The notes: generated by a model from the letters alone, not told the origin. Counted from the first letter of the stretch, positions 49,194 through 57,573 are shown. The stretch: 64,000 nucleotides of DNA from Lentzea cavernae (GCF_014653695.1 NZ_BNAR01000006.1:434001-498000), one strand, 5' to 3'. Numbers and translations are program-made.

Positions 49194-49218
49194 GTGTAAC
49201 AGGGCGTGACACGGGTAC
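49194..49218 (+). promoter_or_regulatory. sigma-B/F-type promoter of the SRPBCC-sigma operon
   Basis: GTGT (49194-49197), 15 bp, GGGTAC (49213-49218). Transcription would start near 49225, with GGAGGAGG and GTG 49253 following. Implies (auto)regulation of the downstream sigma gene. Confidence 0.65.
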
Positions 49219-49252
49219 TCCGTTGCCGACACCAATCGAAGGAGGAGGTTTC

Positions 49253-49717
49253 GTGACCACCATTGAGAAGTCGGTGGACGTCCAGGTGCCTGTGAGCACG
49301 GCGTACAACCAGTGGACCCAGTTCGAATCCTTCCCGGCGTTCATGGACGGCGTCGAGAAGATCGACCAGCTCACGCCGACGATGACGCACTGGACCACGA
49401 AGATCGGTGGGGTCGTCCGCGAGTTCGACGCGGAGATCACCGAGCAGCACCCCGACGAGCGCGTCGCCTGGACCACGGTCGAGGGCCCGTCGCAGGCCGG
49501 TGTGGTCACCTTCCACCGGATCGACAACGACACCACGCGGGTCCACCTCCAGATGGACTACGAGCCGGAGACCCTCACCGAGAAGGCGGGGACCGCGCTC
49601 GGCGTGGTCGGCCACCGGATCGAGGGCGACCTCAAGCGGTTCAAGGAGTTCATCGAGAACCGCGGCACCGAGACCGGCGCGTGGCGTGGCGACGTGACGC
49701 CACCGCCCCAGGTCTGA
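49253..49717 (+). CDS. SRPBCC (polyketide cyclase/dehydrase-like) protein
   Basis: 154 residues, GTG after GGAGGAGG. The START-like fold is recognisable from VDVQVPVSTAYNQWTQFESF and the C-terminal helix GVVGHRIEGDLKRFKEFIEN. Members bind hydrophobic ligands. It is read from a stress-type promoter and lies 12 bp before a sigma gene, so it may be a stress protein or a ligand-sensing partner of it. Confidence 0.8.
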   Translation: MTTIEKSVDVQVPVSTAYNQWTQFESFPAFMDGVEKIDQLTPTMTHWTTKIGGVVREFDAEITEQHPDERVAWTTVEGPSQAGVVTFHRIDNDTTRVHLQMDYEPETLTEKAGTALGVVGHRIEGDLKRFKEFIENRGTETGAWRGDVTPPPQV

Positions 49718-49729
49718 TCGCGGTGCGCG

Positions 49730-50449
49730 TTGACGCCAGACCAGCACGAGGCGTTCGAGGAGCTCGCGCGCTCAGCCCGTCACTCGTCTGAGTACTACCT
49801 GACGCGTGACCGGCTGGTGCGCGAGTACCTCCCGCTCGCCCGGCACATCGCCCGCCGCTTCAGCGAACGCGGTGAGCCCATGGAGGACCTGGCGCAGGTG
49901 GCGGCCGTCGGGCTGATCAACGCCATCGACCGGTTCGACGTCTCGCGGCAGACGGACTTCCTGTCCTACGCCGTGCCGACGATCACCGGCGAGGTGCGGC
50001 GCCACTTCCGCGACCAGTGCTGGGCGGTGCGCGTGCCCCGCAGGTTGAAGGAGCTCTGCGACTCGATCGACGGTGCCACCGCCGAGCTGTCGCACAGGAC
50101 CGGGCGGTCTCCCACTCCCTCCGAGATCGCCCGGCACCTGGGGTTGCCGCTCAGCGACGTCTACGAGGGCCTGCGCATCGAGAAGAACATCGCGTTCGCA
50201 CCCCTCGACTCGCTGGAGAGCTCCACGGTCGACGACCCGGCGCTCGAAGGCGTGGAGATCCACGAGGCCCTGCAGCCCATGCTGCGGGGCCTTCCCCGAC
50301 GTGAGCGGACCATCGTGGTCCTGCGGTTCTTCGGCCGGCTCACCCAGACCGAGATCGCCCGGCGCGTGGGGATCTCCCAGATGCACGTGTCACGGCTGCT
50401 CACCAAGTCACTGGAGCAGTTGCGGCACGACCTGCTGGCGGAGGAGTGA
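49730..50449 (+). CDS. second sigma-B/F-family sigma factor
   Basis: 239 residues if TTG 49730 is the start (no better in-frame start before region 2). Regions 2 (HIARRFSERGEPMEDLAQVA; DFLSYAVPTITGEVRRHFRD), 3 (GRSPTPSEIARHLGLPLSDV) and 4 (LTQTEIARRVGISQMHVSRL) are complete and very like SigF at 7223-8041, but the N-terminal extension is missing. No anti-sigma factor is encoded beside it, unlike rsbW-sigF, so it is an orphan that may be controlled by one of the anti-sigma proteins elsewhere. DUF4383 follows at 50492. Confidence 0.88.
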   Translation: MTPDQHEAFEELARSARHSSEYYLTRDRLVREYLPLARHIARRFSERGEPMEDLAQVAAVGLINAIDRFDVSRQTDFLSYAVPTITGEVRRHFRDQCWAVRVPRRLKELCDSIDGATAELSHRTGRSPTPSEIARHLGLPLSDVYEGLRIEKNIAFAPLDSLESSTVDDPALEGVEIHEALQPMLRGLPRRERTIVVLRFFGRLTQTEIARRVGISQMHVSRLLTKSLEQLRHDLLAEE

Positions 50450-50491
50450 AATGAACGAGCGGGAATGTCCGGTTCTGGCGATACTCATCTC

Positions 50492-50914
50492 ATGAACCGG
50501 TTGCGGTGGCCCCAGAAGCTGGCGCTCGGCACTGGCGCGCTGCTCGTGCTGTGGGGAGTGGCCGGATTCTTCGTGACCGGCTTCTCCGGGTTCGCCGCCG
50601 AGTCCGAGACCTGGATCCTCTGGTTGCGCGTCAACCCGTTGCAGAACGTCATCCACCTCGTCCTCGGTGCCGCGCTCCTGCTCTCCGCTCCGCGCCTGAA
50701 GGCGTTGAGCGGAACAGCACTGCTGGTGGCGGTGCTGTTCCTCGTGATGTTCGGACTCGGTCTCGCCCGCTACGACGACCAGGTCGTGAACTTCCTCAAC
50801 GTCAACCCCGGCAGCAACGCGCTGCACTTCATCGCCGGGTTCGCCGCACTGGCGGCCGCGCAGGGCGCCGCGTGGTGCCGCCAGTGCGACCGGGCCGCGC
50901 TCAAGCCTGCCTGA
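50492..50914 (+). CDS. DUF4383 membrane protein (short paralogue)
   Basis: 140 residues from ATG 50492. Four membrane helices with the family signatures LRVNPLQNVIHLVLGAALLL and NVNPGSNALHFIAGFAALAA; the long tail of the paralogue at 11090-11782 is absent. It lies 42 bp after the sigma gene, likely in the same operon, and overlaps the topoisomerase gene by 14 bp (convergent). Function unknown. Confidence 0.82.
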   Translation: MNRLRWPQKLALGTGALLVLWGVAGFFVTGFSGFAAESETWILWLRVNPLQNVIHLVLGAALLLSAPRLKALSGTALLVAVLFLVMFGLGLARYDDQVVNFLNVNPGSNALHFIAGFAALAAAQGAAWCRQCDRAALKPA

Positions 50915-51824
50915 GCAGCTTGCGCACGGCCCGTTCCGGGTCTCCCCCGCCGATGACCTCGCCCTGCTCGAACGCCTCGACCAGGCGCGGGTCCACGTAG
51001 GAGTTCCTCGCCACGGTCGGCGTGTTGCCCAGCTCCGCCGCGACCTCCTTCATCACCGCGCTGACCGCGCGCTGCGAGGGCTTGCCGCGCTCCTTCAGCA
51101 CCTCCGCGAAGAACTGCGCGGCGAACACCGTGGCGCGCCAGGTGCGCAGGTCCTTCACGCTGAACTCGTCGCCGACCAGCTCCCGGAAGCGCTCGTTGAC
51201 GTCGTCCGCGGTGATCTCGAAGACGCGGCAGTCCGGCGTCTTGCCCCGCAGCAGCGACTTGAGCGCCCTGGCGAGCTCGGGGTCGGTGATCTCCTGGTCG
51301 ACCTCGACCCCGGACTTGGCCGGGAAGTGGAACCGGATCCGGTCCCCGCGCACGGCGAGGTGCTCGCAGAGCAGGGTGGCGACGCCGTGGGTGCCGTTCT
51401 CCTCCACGTACTGCTCGTGGCCGACGCGGAAGATGCCGCGGTCGAGCAGGCGCAGCGCGATGGCGAGCAGCCTCGTGCGGCCTCGGGACCTCATGTCCCG
51501 CGCGACCTGCTCGCGGAACTTCCCGAGCTTCGGCGCGAGCTTCAGCACCCGGTCGAACTTCTCCGCGTCCCGTTCGGCGCGCCACTGCTCGTGGTAGAGG
51601 TACTGGCGGCGGCCCGCGTCGTCGTAGCCGACCGCCTGGATGTGGCCGGTGGGGTGCGGGCAGATCCACACCTCGCGCCACGCGGGAGGAATGACCAGGT
51701 CCTTCGCCCGCGTGACGTCGTCGGCGGTGAGGGTCTGCCCCTTCGCGTCGAGGTAGCGGAACCCCTTGCCCTGACGGCGGCGGGTCCAGCCCGGACCTGC
51801 CGGGTTGCTGCGGCGCAGTCTCAT
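50901..51824 (-). CDS. DNA topoisomerase IB (poxvirus-like)
   Basis: 307 residues, ATG start. The N-terminal clamp (about 30-90, ADDVTRAKDLVIPPAWREVW) and catalytic domain (about 95-300) are intact. Active-site arginines and histidine lie in RLLAIALRLLDRGIFRVG, KDLRTWRATVFAAQF, and the nucleophile is Tyr276 in ARNSYVDPRLVEAFEQ. It relaxes supercoils by a 3'-phosphotyrosine intermediate. It is divergent from the ligase gene with a shared 49-bp region. Confidence 0.92.
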   Translation of the reverse strand: MRLRRSNPAGPGWTRRRQGKGFRYLDAKGQTLTADDVTRAKDLVIPPAWREVWICPHPTGHIQAVGYDDAGRRQYLYHEQWRAERDAEKFDRVLKLAPKLGKFREQVARDMRSRGRTRLLAIALRLLDRGIFRVGHEQYVEENGTHGVATLLCEHLAVRGDRIRFHFPAKSGVEVDQEITDPELARALKSLLRGKTPDCRVFEITADDVNERFRELVGDEFSVKDLRTWRATVFAAQFFAEVLKERGKPSQRAVSAVMKEVAAELGNTPTVARNSYVDPRLVEAFEQGEVIGGGDPERAVRKLLRQA

Positions 51825-51837
51825 GTGGCCACTCCGA

Positions 51838-51863
51838 GGTTGATCAGCACGAGGTGCGGGTAC
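51838..51863 (+). promoter_or_regulatory. possible sigma-B/F-type promoter of the YbdK-type gene
   Basis: GGTT (51838-51841), 16 bp, GGGTAC (51858-51863), ATG at 51874. The -35 is only a GNNT match. Transcription would begin about 4 nt before the start codon, and no ribosome binding site is present. Confidence 0.45.
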
Positions 51864-51873
51864 CCGCTCGCCG

Positions 51874-52941
51874 ATGAATAACTACACGGTCGGCGTGGAA
51901 CAGGAGTTCCTCCTCGTCGACCCGGAAACGCGGCGGCCGGTGGCGCTGGCGCCCCGAGTGCGGGAGATCTCCCGGGCCCCTGGCGACCTCGACGTCCAGG
52001 GTGAGCTGACGCCGTTCCAGATCGAGGTCGCCACCGGCGTCACCTCGTCCTTCGCCGAGCTCGACGAGCAGGTGCGACGCGGGCGGCGCGTGCTCGTGGA
52101 CGCCGCGGACTCCGCCGGGTGCCGGCTCGTGGCGACCGGGATGCCGCCGATCGGCAAAGCCGGTCCGCCTCCCGGATCGGACGACCCCCGATATCATCAG
52201 ATCGAGTACTCCCACCGCCGGCTCGTGGCCGGGCAGGGCGCGTGCGGGCTGCACGTCCACGTCGGCGTCCCGGACGAGGCGGAGGCGCTGCGGGCGTCCA
52301 ACAAGCTGCGGGTGTGGCTGCCGACGCTGCTCGCGCTGAGCGCGAACTCCCCGATCTACGAGGGAGAGGACACCGGCTACGCCAGCTGGCGGTCGATGGT
52401 CTGGTCGCGCTGGCCGGTGAGCGGCCCGCCGCCGTCGTGGGACGGTCCCGAGCACTACGGCAGGACGGTCGACGCGCTCATCGCGTCGCAGGCCCTGCTG
52501 GACCGGGCGATGGTCTACTGGGACGTCCGCCCGTCGGCCGATCATCCGACCGTTGAGGTGCGCGTCGCCGACATCCCGCAACTGGCAACGGAAGTCGCGG
52601 TCCTCGCCGAGCTGATCGGTGCCCTCGTCGTGACGGAACCCTCCGAAGGACGGGTGGACGATTCCGTGCTGCGGGCGGCATATTGGCGTGCGTCGCGCGA
52701 CGGGGTCGACGGACTGGCCGCCGATCCACACACCGGAAACCTCTCCCCCGCGTTCGACCGGGCGGTGTCGCTCGTGGAGCACGTCGAGGTCGCCCTGCGC
52801 GATCGCGGCACGCTGTCTACTGTGGAGCAGCACCTCGACTGGTTGCGTCACAACGGCTGCGGCGCCACCCGGCAACGACGCTGCCCGGACCCCGAGTCCC
52901 TTGTGGACGTGCTGATCGCCCGAACGCGTGAGGAAACCTGA
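51874..52941 (+). CDS. carboxylate-amine ligase YbdK/glutamate-cysteine ligase 2 family
   Basis: 355 residues. The fold of GCS2 proteins is clear from NNYTVGVEQEFLLVDPETRR, LDVQGELTPFQIEVATGV, then CGLHVHVGVPDEAEALRASN, and WDVRPSADHPTVEVRVAD. It has weak glutamate-cysteine ligase activity in E. coli YbdK; in actinomycetes without glutathione the real product is unknown. It is coupled to the next gene by TGATG. Confidence 0.87.
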   Translation: MNNYTVGVEQEFLLVDPETRRPVALAPRVREISRAPGDLDVQGELTPFQIEVATGVTSSFAELDEQVRRGRRVLVDAADSAGCRLVATGMPPIGKAGPPPGSDDPRYHQIEYSHRRLVAGQGACGLHVHVGVPDEAEALRASNKLRVWLPTLLALSANSPIYEGEDTGYASWRSMVWSRWPVSGPPPSWDGPEHYGRTVDALIASQALLDRAMVYWDVRPSADHPTVEVRVADIPQLATEVAVLAELIGALVVTEPSEGRVDDSVLRAAYWRASRDGVDGLAADPHTGNLSPAFDRAVSLVEHVEVALRDRGTLSTVEQHLDWLRHNGCGATRQRRCPDPESLVDVLIARTREET

Positions 52942-53705
52942 TGCGCCTCCCCGCTCCCCGCGGCCACATGAGTTCCGCCCTGGTCGCGGCGCTGCGCCTG
53001 CCTCCCCCGCCGCGGCCCGCACTGCTCGTCAGCGGTGGCACCAGGGACGCGTGGCTGGACGACGACCTCCAGCTGTCGCTGTGGATCTGCTACGAGCTGC
53101 GGACGCGCGGCTTCGACGACGCCGCCGGCTGGGAGGAGCTCCCGGCGCTGGCCCAGTTCCACGCCGTCCTCGAAGCGCGGTGGGAGGAGGCGCTGCGGTC
53201 GCTGACCGAGGTGACGACGCCCGCCCCGCTGTCGGAGGAGGGGCTCGCGGAACTGCGCGGGCACCACGCGTTCTGGCAGCCGCGCCGCGAGATGCGGTCG
53301 GTGCTGCGCGACATCCAGGGCGACGCGTACGGCACGCGCTCCGAGCGCACGCACTCGGTGCTGTTCACCGTGACGTTGCGCGACCTGGACCCGTTCGCCC
53401 GCGTCGACGAGATGCCCGCCCCCACCCTCGCGCTCGCGAACGCGCTGTCGTTGTTCGGGATGCACCGGCGGCTGGTCGGCGCGCTGGTCGGGTTCCTGAC
53501 CGCGGTCGACACCATCGGCGGTGACCCGTTCGCGCAGCTGCTGCCCGTGCAGTGCCCGCCGGAGGACGTCCGCCTGGGCTTCACCGCGTGCCACGAACTG
53601 CACGCCCGGCTGACCCGGCACGTGCACGCGTCGCTGGAGGCGGGACGCAGCTCACTGAGGGGCCGTTGGTCGCTCGCACAGGGGCGCGTTAACGTTGGGT
53701 GCTGA
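52941..53705 (+). CDS. heme-oxygenase-like (iron-containing redox enzyme family) protein, reduced
   Basis: 254 residues. The start DDDLQLSLWICYELRTRGFD and the middle RDIQGDAYGTRSERTHSVLF, then LANALSLFGMHRRLVGALVG match the family of di-iron heme-oxygenase-fold proteins. Members I know are about 330 residues and carry a second metal motif near FFDEHVEADAVHE after this point. Here that stretch is replaced by a short loop (GGDPFAQLLPVQCPPEDVRL), so about 50 residues and probably half of the metal ligands are lost. It may be inactive or bind a different cofactor. Coupled to the YbdK-type gene. Confidence 0.7.
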   Translation: MRLPAPRGHMSSALVAALRLPPPPRPALLVSGGTRDAWLDDDLQLSLWICYELRTRGFDDAAGWEELPALAQFHAVLEARWEEALRSLTEVTTPAPLSEEGLAELRGHHAFWQPRREMRSVLRDIQGDAYGTRSERTHSVLFTVTLRDLDPFARVDEMPAPTLALANALSLFGMHRRLVGALVGFLTAVDTIGGDPFAQLLPVQCPPEDVRLGFTACHELHARLTRHVHASLEAGRSSLRGRWSLAQGRVNVGC

Positions 53706-53724
53706 TGCTTTGAAGGGAGACAGC

Positions 53725-54093
53725 GTGCCCGACCCCACCGCTCTGGCCTCCGTGGTCGTCGACCGGATCGCATCCGACGTCGTCGTGCTGCACGTGTCCG
53801 GTGAACTCGACACCACCTCCAGCGGCGAGCTGACCAGCCCGCTGGAGACGCACGTCGTGCAGGGCCTGCGGGCCGTGCTGGTCGATCTCGCCGGCGTCCG
53901 GTTCCTCGGCTCGGCCGGGCTGGAGGCCCTGGTGCTGGGCCAGCAGCGCGCGTCCCGCGCCGACGTGGAGTTCGTCGTGGTGGCGTCCACCAGGGCGGCT
54001 CTGCGGCCGATCGAGGCGACCGGGCTCGACTCGGTGTTCACGATCGTGGCCTCGCTCGACGAGGCGGCGGAGCGCTACGCGGACTCGAAGTAA
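53725..54093 (+). CDS. STAS-domain anti-sigma factor antagonist (second)
   Basis: 122 residues from GTG 53725 (GAAGGGA upstream). STAS motif VDLAGVRFLGSAGLEALVLG includes the serine normally phosphorylated. About 40 percent of positions match the STAS protein at 5661-6017 by eye (for example RPIEATGLDSVF against RPLEATGLGEVF). No kinase gene is beside it. It is probably part of the stress network connecting the two sigma loci. Its last 19 bp overlap the convergent SDR gene. Confidence 0.87.
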   Translation: MPDPTALASVVVDRIASDVVVLHVSGELDTTSSGELTSPLETHVVQGLRAVLVDLAGVRFLGSAGLEALVLGQQRASRADVEFVVVASTRAALRPIEATGLDSVFTIVASLDEAAERYADSK

Positions 54094-54500
54094 CCTCCGG
54101 TCGGCCCGTCCCGCACCAGCCTCAGGACGATCTCGGCGTCCCGCTCGGCCGCGTTGATCCGCATCCGGGGGAACGCCTTCGCGTACTGCGCCGTGACGAC
54201 GGTCGCGGCCGCCCTGGTCAGCGTCTCCGGAGCGCTGACGTTGACCACGACCGGGGCGGCCGACCGTTCCAGCGCCGGCAGGCAGGCCTGCAGGACCCGT
54301 GCCAGGCCGGCGACCTTGGCCTCGAACGTCTCCGGCGCGAGGCCCGCCGCGTTGACCAGGACGTCGAGCTCGTCCACCGCCAGTGCCGACATCGCGTCAT
54401 TCCGGTGGACGGTGTGGCCCGCCCGCTCGAGCCGGTGGGCCGTCTCCTGACCGAACTCCTCGTCCGCCCCGGTGATCAGCACAACCGCCATGCCCTCCAC
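54075..54500 (-). CDS. shortened short-chain dehydrogenase-like protein
   Basis: 141 residues from GTG 54500 or 138 from ATG 54491. The Rossmann start VVLITGADEEFGQETAHRLE and VDELDVLVNAAGLAPETFEA are SDR-like, and the end RDGPTGGYFES matches the C-terminus of SDRs. The family usually has about 230 residues. Here the segment with the catalytic Tyr-x3-Lys is condensed to QYAKAFPRMRIN, with no Tyr-x3-Lys spacing. It likely binds a nucleotide but may not catalyse. Confidence 0.65.
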   Translation of the reverse strand: MEGMAVVLITGADEEFGQETAHRLERAGHTVHRNDAMSALAVDELDVLVNAAGLAPETFEAKVAGLARVLQACLPALERSAAPVVVNVSAPETLTRAAATVVTAQYAKAFPRMRINAAERDAEIVLRLVRDGPTGGYFESA

Positions 54501-54501
54501 G

Positions 54502-54945
54502 TTAATCCTGGCCGATGTCCTCGTACCAGAGCTCGGGGCGCTCCGCGATGAACGTCGTCATCAGCTCGACGAGCGCCGGGTCCTCGACGACGGTGATGCC
54601 GACGCCGTGCTCCGCCAGCCAGTCGTGGCCGCCGTGGAACGTGGTGGCCTCGCCGATCAGGACGTTCGAGATGCCGAACTGGCGGACCAGGCCGCTGCAG
54701 TACCAGCACGGCGACAGGGTCGTGACCATGGTCGTGCCGCGGTAGCTCCGCTGGCGGCCCGCGTTGCGGAAGGCCGATGTCTCCGCGTGCATGGAGGCGT
54801 CGTCGTCCTGCACGCGGCGGTTGTGGCCCCGGCCCAGCAGAGCGCCGTCGCCGTCGAAGAGCGCCGCGCCGATGGGAATCCCGCCCTCGGCGAGTCCCGT
54901 CCGCGCCTCTTCGACGGCGACGGCCAGCATGTCCTCAGCTGTCAT
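54502..54945 (-). CDS. cytosine/nucleoside deaminase (CDA fold)
   Basis: 147 residues. The zinc motifs are His53-x-Glu55 (MHAETSAF) and Cys80-x2-Cys83 (TTLSPCWYCSGL). The short size and the ending ELWYEDIGQD resemble yeast-type cytosine deaminases. It lies one base beyond the SDR start on the same strand (stop at 54502) and may be co-transcribed with it. A -10-like TAGCTT lies 7 nt before the ATG. Confidence 0.85.
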   Translation of the reverse strand: MTAEDMLAVAVEEARTGLAEGGIPIGAALFDGDGALLGRGHNRRVQDDDASMHAETSAFRNAGRQRSYRGTTMVTTLSPCWYCSGLVRQFGISNVLIGEATTFHGGHDWLAEHGVGITVVEDPALVELMTTFIAERPELWYEDIGQD

Positions 54946-55150
54946 GCCCCTGAAGCTACTTCGTCCTGAACAACTTCACCGTCATCGACGTGCCGCTCTG
55001 GCGGACGACCTTCGGTCGGACTGCCGCGGTGGCCGGGTTCCGCGGCTCGACACGTCCTGAAGTCGGTTGTCCCGCAACAGGTGTTGACCGAATGCCCGGT
55101 ACGTCGGGAAAGTGGTGGATTCCGTTCCCCGACGTGTCGGGAGGTCGACA

Positions 55151-56638
55151 GTGTCGTCGATGCAAATCGGAGTGAGCAGGCCGCCGCTGGACGTGGCGGA
55201 CCTGCCGGAACCCGAGAAGGTGTTCAAGGTCAGCAAGCTGGGGCCGCTGCAGGTGGTCCAGTTCGTCATCGGCCCGAGCCTGATCGCGCTCGGCATCTCG
55301 ATCGGCAGCGGCGAGTGGCTGCTCGGCCCGCAGGCGGTCGGCAAGTTCGGCTTCGTCGGCATCGGCTGGGTCATCACGGTGTCGGCGTTGCTGCAGACGT
55401 TCTACAACGTGGAGATCGCCCGCTACGTCGTGGCGACGGGCGAGACCCCGGTCATCGGCTGGGGCCGCGTGCCGCCCGGCTGGAAGTTCTGGGTCCCGGT
55501 CTCCCTGGCGGTCTTCTACTTCGCGTTCATCTTCGGCGGCTGGGCGGCGGGCGCCGGACAGGGGCTCTTCGCCCTGATCGCGGGCCGCGGCTACCGCCCG
55601 GACGAGATCGAGCAGGTGCGACTGCTCGCGATCGGCCTGCTCGTCGTGGTCTTCCTGATCACCGCGGGCGCCCGCAAGGTGTCCCGCGCCCTGGAGTTGA
55701 CGAACTGGGTGCTGGTCGGCACGTTGCTGCTCGTGCTGCTCGTGGTGACGGTCGCGATCGTGCCGTTCTCCGTGTGGTGGGAGGGGATCCGCGGTCTGGT
55801 GACCCCTGCCGCACCCCCGTCCGGCATCACGGCCACCCAGCTCGGCGGCCTGGCCGGCTTCACCGCGCTGGCGTCCGGGCTGAACTGGTACGCGATGAGC
55901 CACTACCGCGACAAGGGCTACGGCATGGGCCACCACGTCGGGTTCATCGCGGGCATGCGCGGCGGCAAGCAGGAGCTGCGCCCGGTCGGAGTGACCTTTG
56001 TGGACACCCCGGCGAACGCGTCGCTGTGGCGCCGCTGGTACCGGCTGCTGCTGATCGACCAGTGGGCCGTGTTCTTCGTCGGCGCGATGCTCGGCATGCT
56101 GCTCCCGACCGTGCTGATGGCCCACATCGTCGCGGTCTCCGGCGAACAGCCGACGGCCGCGAACGTGCCCACGTTCTCCGCCGAACAGCTCGGCCTGCTC
56201 TACGGCCAGGGCATGTTCTACCTGATGCTCGTGGTCGGCGTGCTGGTGCTGTTCTCCACCCAGCTCGGCATCTTCGAGGCGCTGGTCCGCAACTTCACCG
56301 ACGCCGCGCACGCCGTCTCACCCCGGCTGCGCAAGCGGATCGAGGACGACCCGCGCCGCTTCTACTACCCGTTCATGCTCCTGGTGCTGGCGATCATCGC
56401 CGGCGCGCTGCACCTCGCGCTGCCCGTGGAACTCGTGCAGATCTCGGCGAACATGTCGAACCTCGGCGCGCTGATGTTCCCGTTCGCGTTGATGTACCTG
56501 AACTCCCGCCTGCCGCGCCCGGCCCGGCCCCGGTGGTGGCACCACGTGATCCTCGTGCTGAACGTGGTGTTCTTCGGGTTCTTCTTCGTGAACTTCGTCT
56601 ACGAGTACTTCTCCGGAGGCCCGCTGGTGCGCTTCTGA
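55151..56638 (+). CDS. Nramp-like divalent metal transporter
   Basis: 495 residues from GTG 55151 (GGGAGG at 6 nt). About 11 membrane segments. The Nramp metal site signature of helix 1 (DPGN) reads IGSGEWL here (ISIGSGEWLLGPQAVGKFGF), as in the group of distant Nramp relatives with altered metal-binding helix, so the substrate may not be manganese. ANMSNLGALMFPFALMYLNS lies near the end. It overlaps the convergent hypothetical gene by 40 bp. Confidence 0.78.
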   Translation: MSSMQIGVSRPPLDVADLPEPEKVFKVSKLGPLQVVQFVIGPSLIALGISIGSGEWLLGPQAVGKFGFVGIGWVITVSALLQTFYNVEIARYVVATGETPVIGWGRVPPGWKFWVPVSLAVFYFAFIFGGWAAGAGQGLFALIAGRGYRPDEIEQVRLLAIGLLVVVFLITAGARKVSRALELTNWVLVGTLLLVLLVVTVAIVPFSVWWEGIRGLVTPAAPPSGITATQLGGLAGFTALASGLNWYAMSHYRDKGYGMGHHVGFIAGMRGGKQELRPVGVTFVDTPANASLWRRWYRLLLIDQWAVFFVGAMLGMLLPTVLMAHIVAVSGEQPTAANVPTFSAEQLGLLYGQGMFYLMLVVGVLVLFSTQLGIFEALVRNFTDAAHAVSPRLRKRIEDDPRRFYYPFMLLVLAIIAGALHLALPVELVQISANMSNLGALMFPFALMYLNSRLPRPARPRWWHHVILVLNVVFFGFFFVNFVYEYFSGGPLVRF

Positions 56639-57162
56639 CGGGGTCGCTGCACGAACTGGCGGATGTCGCCCAGCGCGTCCTCCGCCCTGCCGCCGAGCTG
56701 CGGGTCGCCCAGGAGCTCCCGCAGCCTCGGCACCACCTCGGGCAGCACCTCGCGGTCGATCCTGCCGACGTGTCCCAGGCACGTGACAGCGAGCTGGGCG
56801 AGGTCGCGGTCCGCACCGCGGGTGATGCCGAGGAGGATGCGCTGCAGCTGCTCGCGTTCCGGGTCGTGCCGCACCAGGGCGAGCATGGCCTGGAAAGCCG
56901 GGATGCCGCCCGCCCGGAGTTCACCGTGCCAGCGCACCACGCACTCGTCGATCACGACCTCGGCCGAGTGGTCCAGCAGCTCCTCGAGGGCGCCCGTCGC
57001 GGTGGCCCAGCCACCGCCCTCGACGCGCACGACCAGTTCGTCGTCCACCACTGCGGCGACCGGGTCACCGTCCCACTCGAACACGATCCCGCCGAGCGCC
57101 TCGGTCTCGCTGATGCCGCGCCAGCCGCCGAGGGCCGCCCGGACCTCCTCCAGCCGGCTCAC
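56599..57162 (-). CDS. HEAT-repeat-like protein of unknown function
   Basis: 187 residues from GTG 57162, overlapping the TfoX-domain stop (GTGA). The second half (DRDLAQLAVTCLGHVGRIDR and PEVVPRLRELLGDPQLGGRA) has two to three HEAT-like helical pairs. The first half is a beta-rich region of unknown type. Cytosolic. The end reaches into the Nramp gene. Confidence 0.6.
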   Translation of the reverse strand: MSRLEEVRAALGGWRGISETEALGGIVFEWDGDPVAAVVDDELVVRVEGGGWATATGALEELLDHSAEVVIDECVVRWHGELRAGGIPAFQAMLALVRHDPEREQLQRILLGITRGADRDLAQLAVTCLGHVGRIDREVLPEVVPRLRELLGDPQLGGRAEDALGDIRQFVQRPRQKRTSGPPEKYS

Positions 57163-57488
57163 TTCGGCGGCAGCGCTTCCACGAACTCGCGGCACCGCGC
57201 GATCCAGTCCTCCAGCGCCTCGTCCTCCGCCACCGCCTCACCGTCGACGACCACCCAGCCGTTCATCGGCCGTCCGGTGAAGTCGAAGACTCGGGCGCCG
57301 GGCGCAGCCAGCGCGTCGGCCTGCGCCTCCGGGCCGACACGGGCGATCAGGTCCGAACCCAGGGCTCCTACCAGCAGGTTTCCCCGCCACAGGAACACCA
57401 GGCTGCCGAACATCTTCTTCGTGGTCAGGTCTGGGAGGTCGCCCAGCGACTCGCCCAGGCGGTGGGCCAGGCCCTCGTCGTACGCCAT
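57159..57488 (-). CDS. TfoX N-terminal-domain protein
   Basis: 109 residues, ATG start. A single TfoX_N domain: TTKKMFGSLVFLWRGNLLVG and RPMNGWVVVDGEAVAEDEAL. In Haemophilus TfoX regulates competence, but single-domain actinobacterial copies are uncharacterised. Coupled to the HEAT-like gene. Confidence 0.83.
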   Translation of the reverse strand: MAYDEGLAHRLGESLGDLPDLTTKKMFGSLVFLWRGNLLVGALGSDLIARVGPEAQADALAAPGARVFDFTGRPMNGWVVVDGEAVAEDEALEDWIARCREFVEALPPK

Positions 57489-57573
57489 GTGCTGAATGTT
57501 GTCTCAGCGAGTTGCCAGGCGCCTCTCAGTTTCTTGTGGCTTCATGGACGTACAGGACATTTAGGAGGCCCCC

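Noticed and set aside
54956..56311. 451-codon frame antisense to the Nramp-like gene
   Set aside because: Composition is typical for GC-rich shadow frames (repeated Arg, Ala, Gln, His); no start signal and no family.
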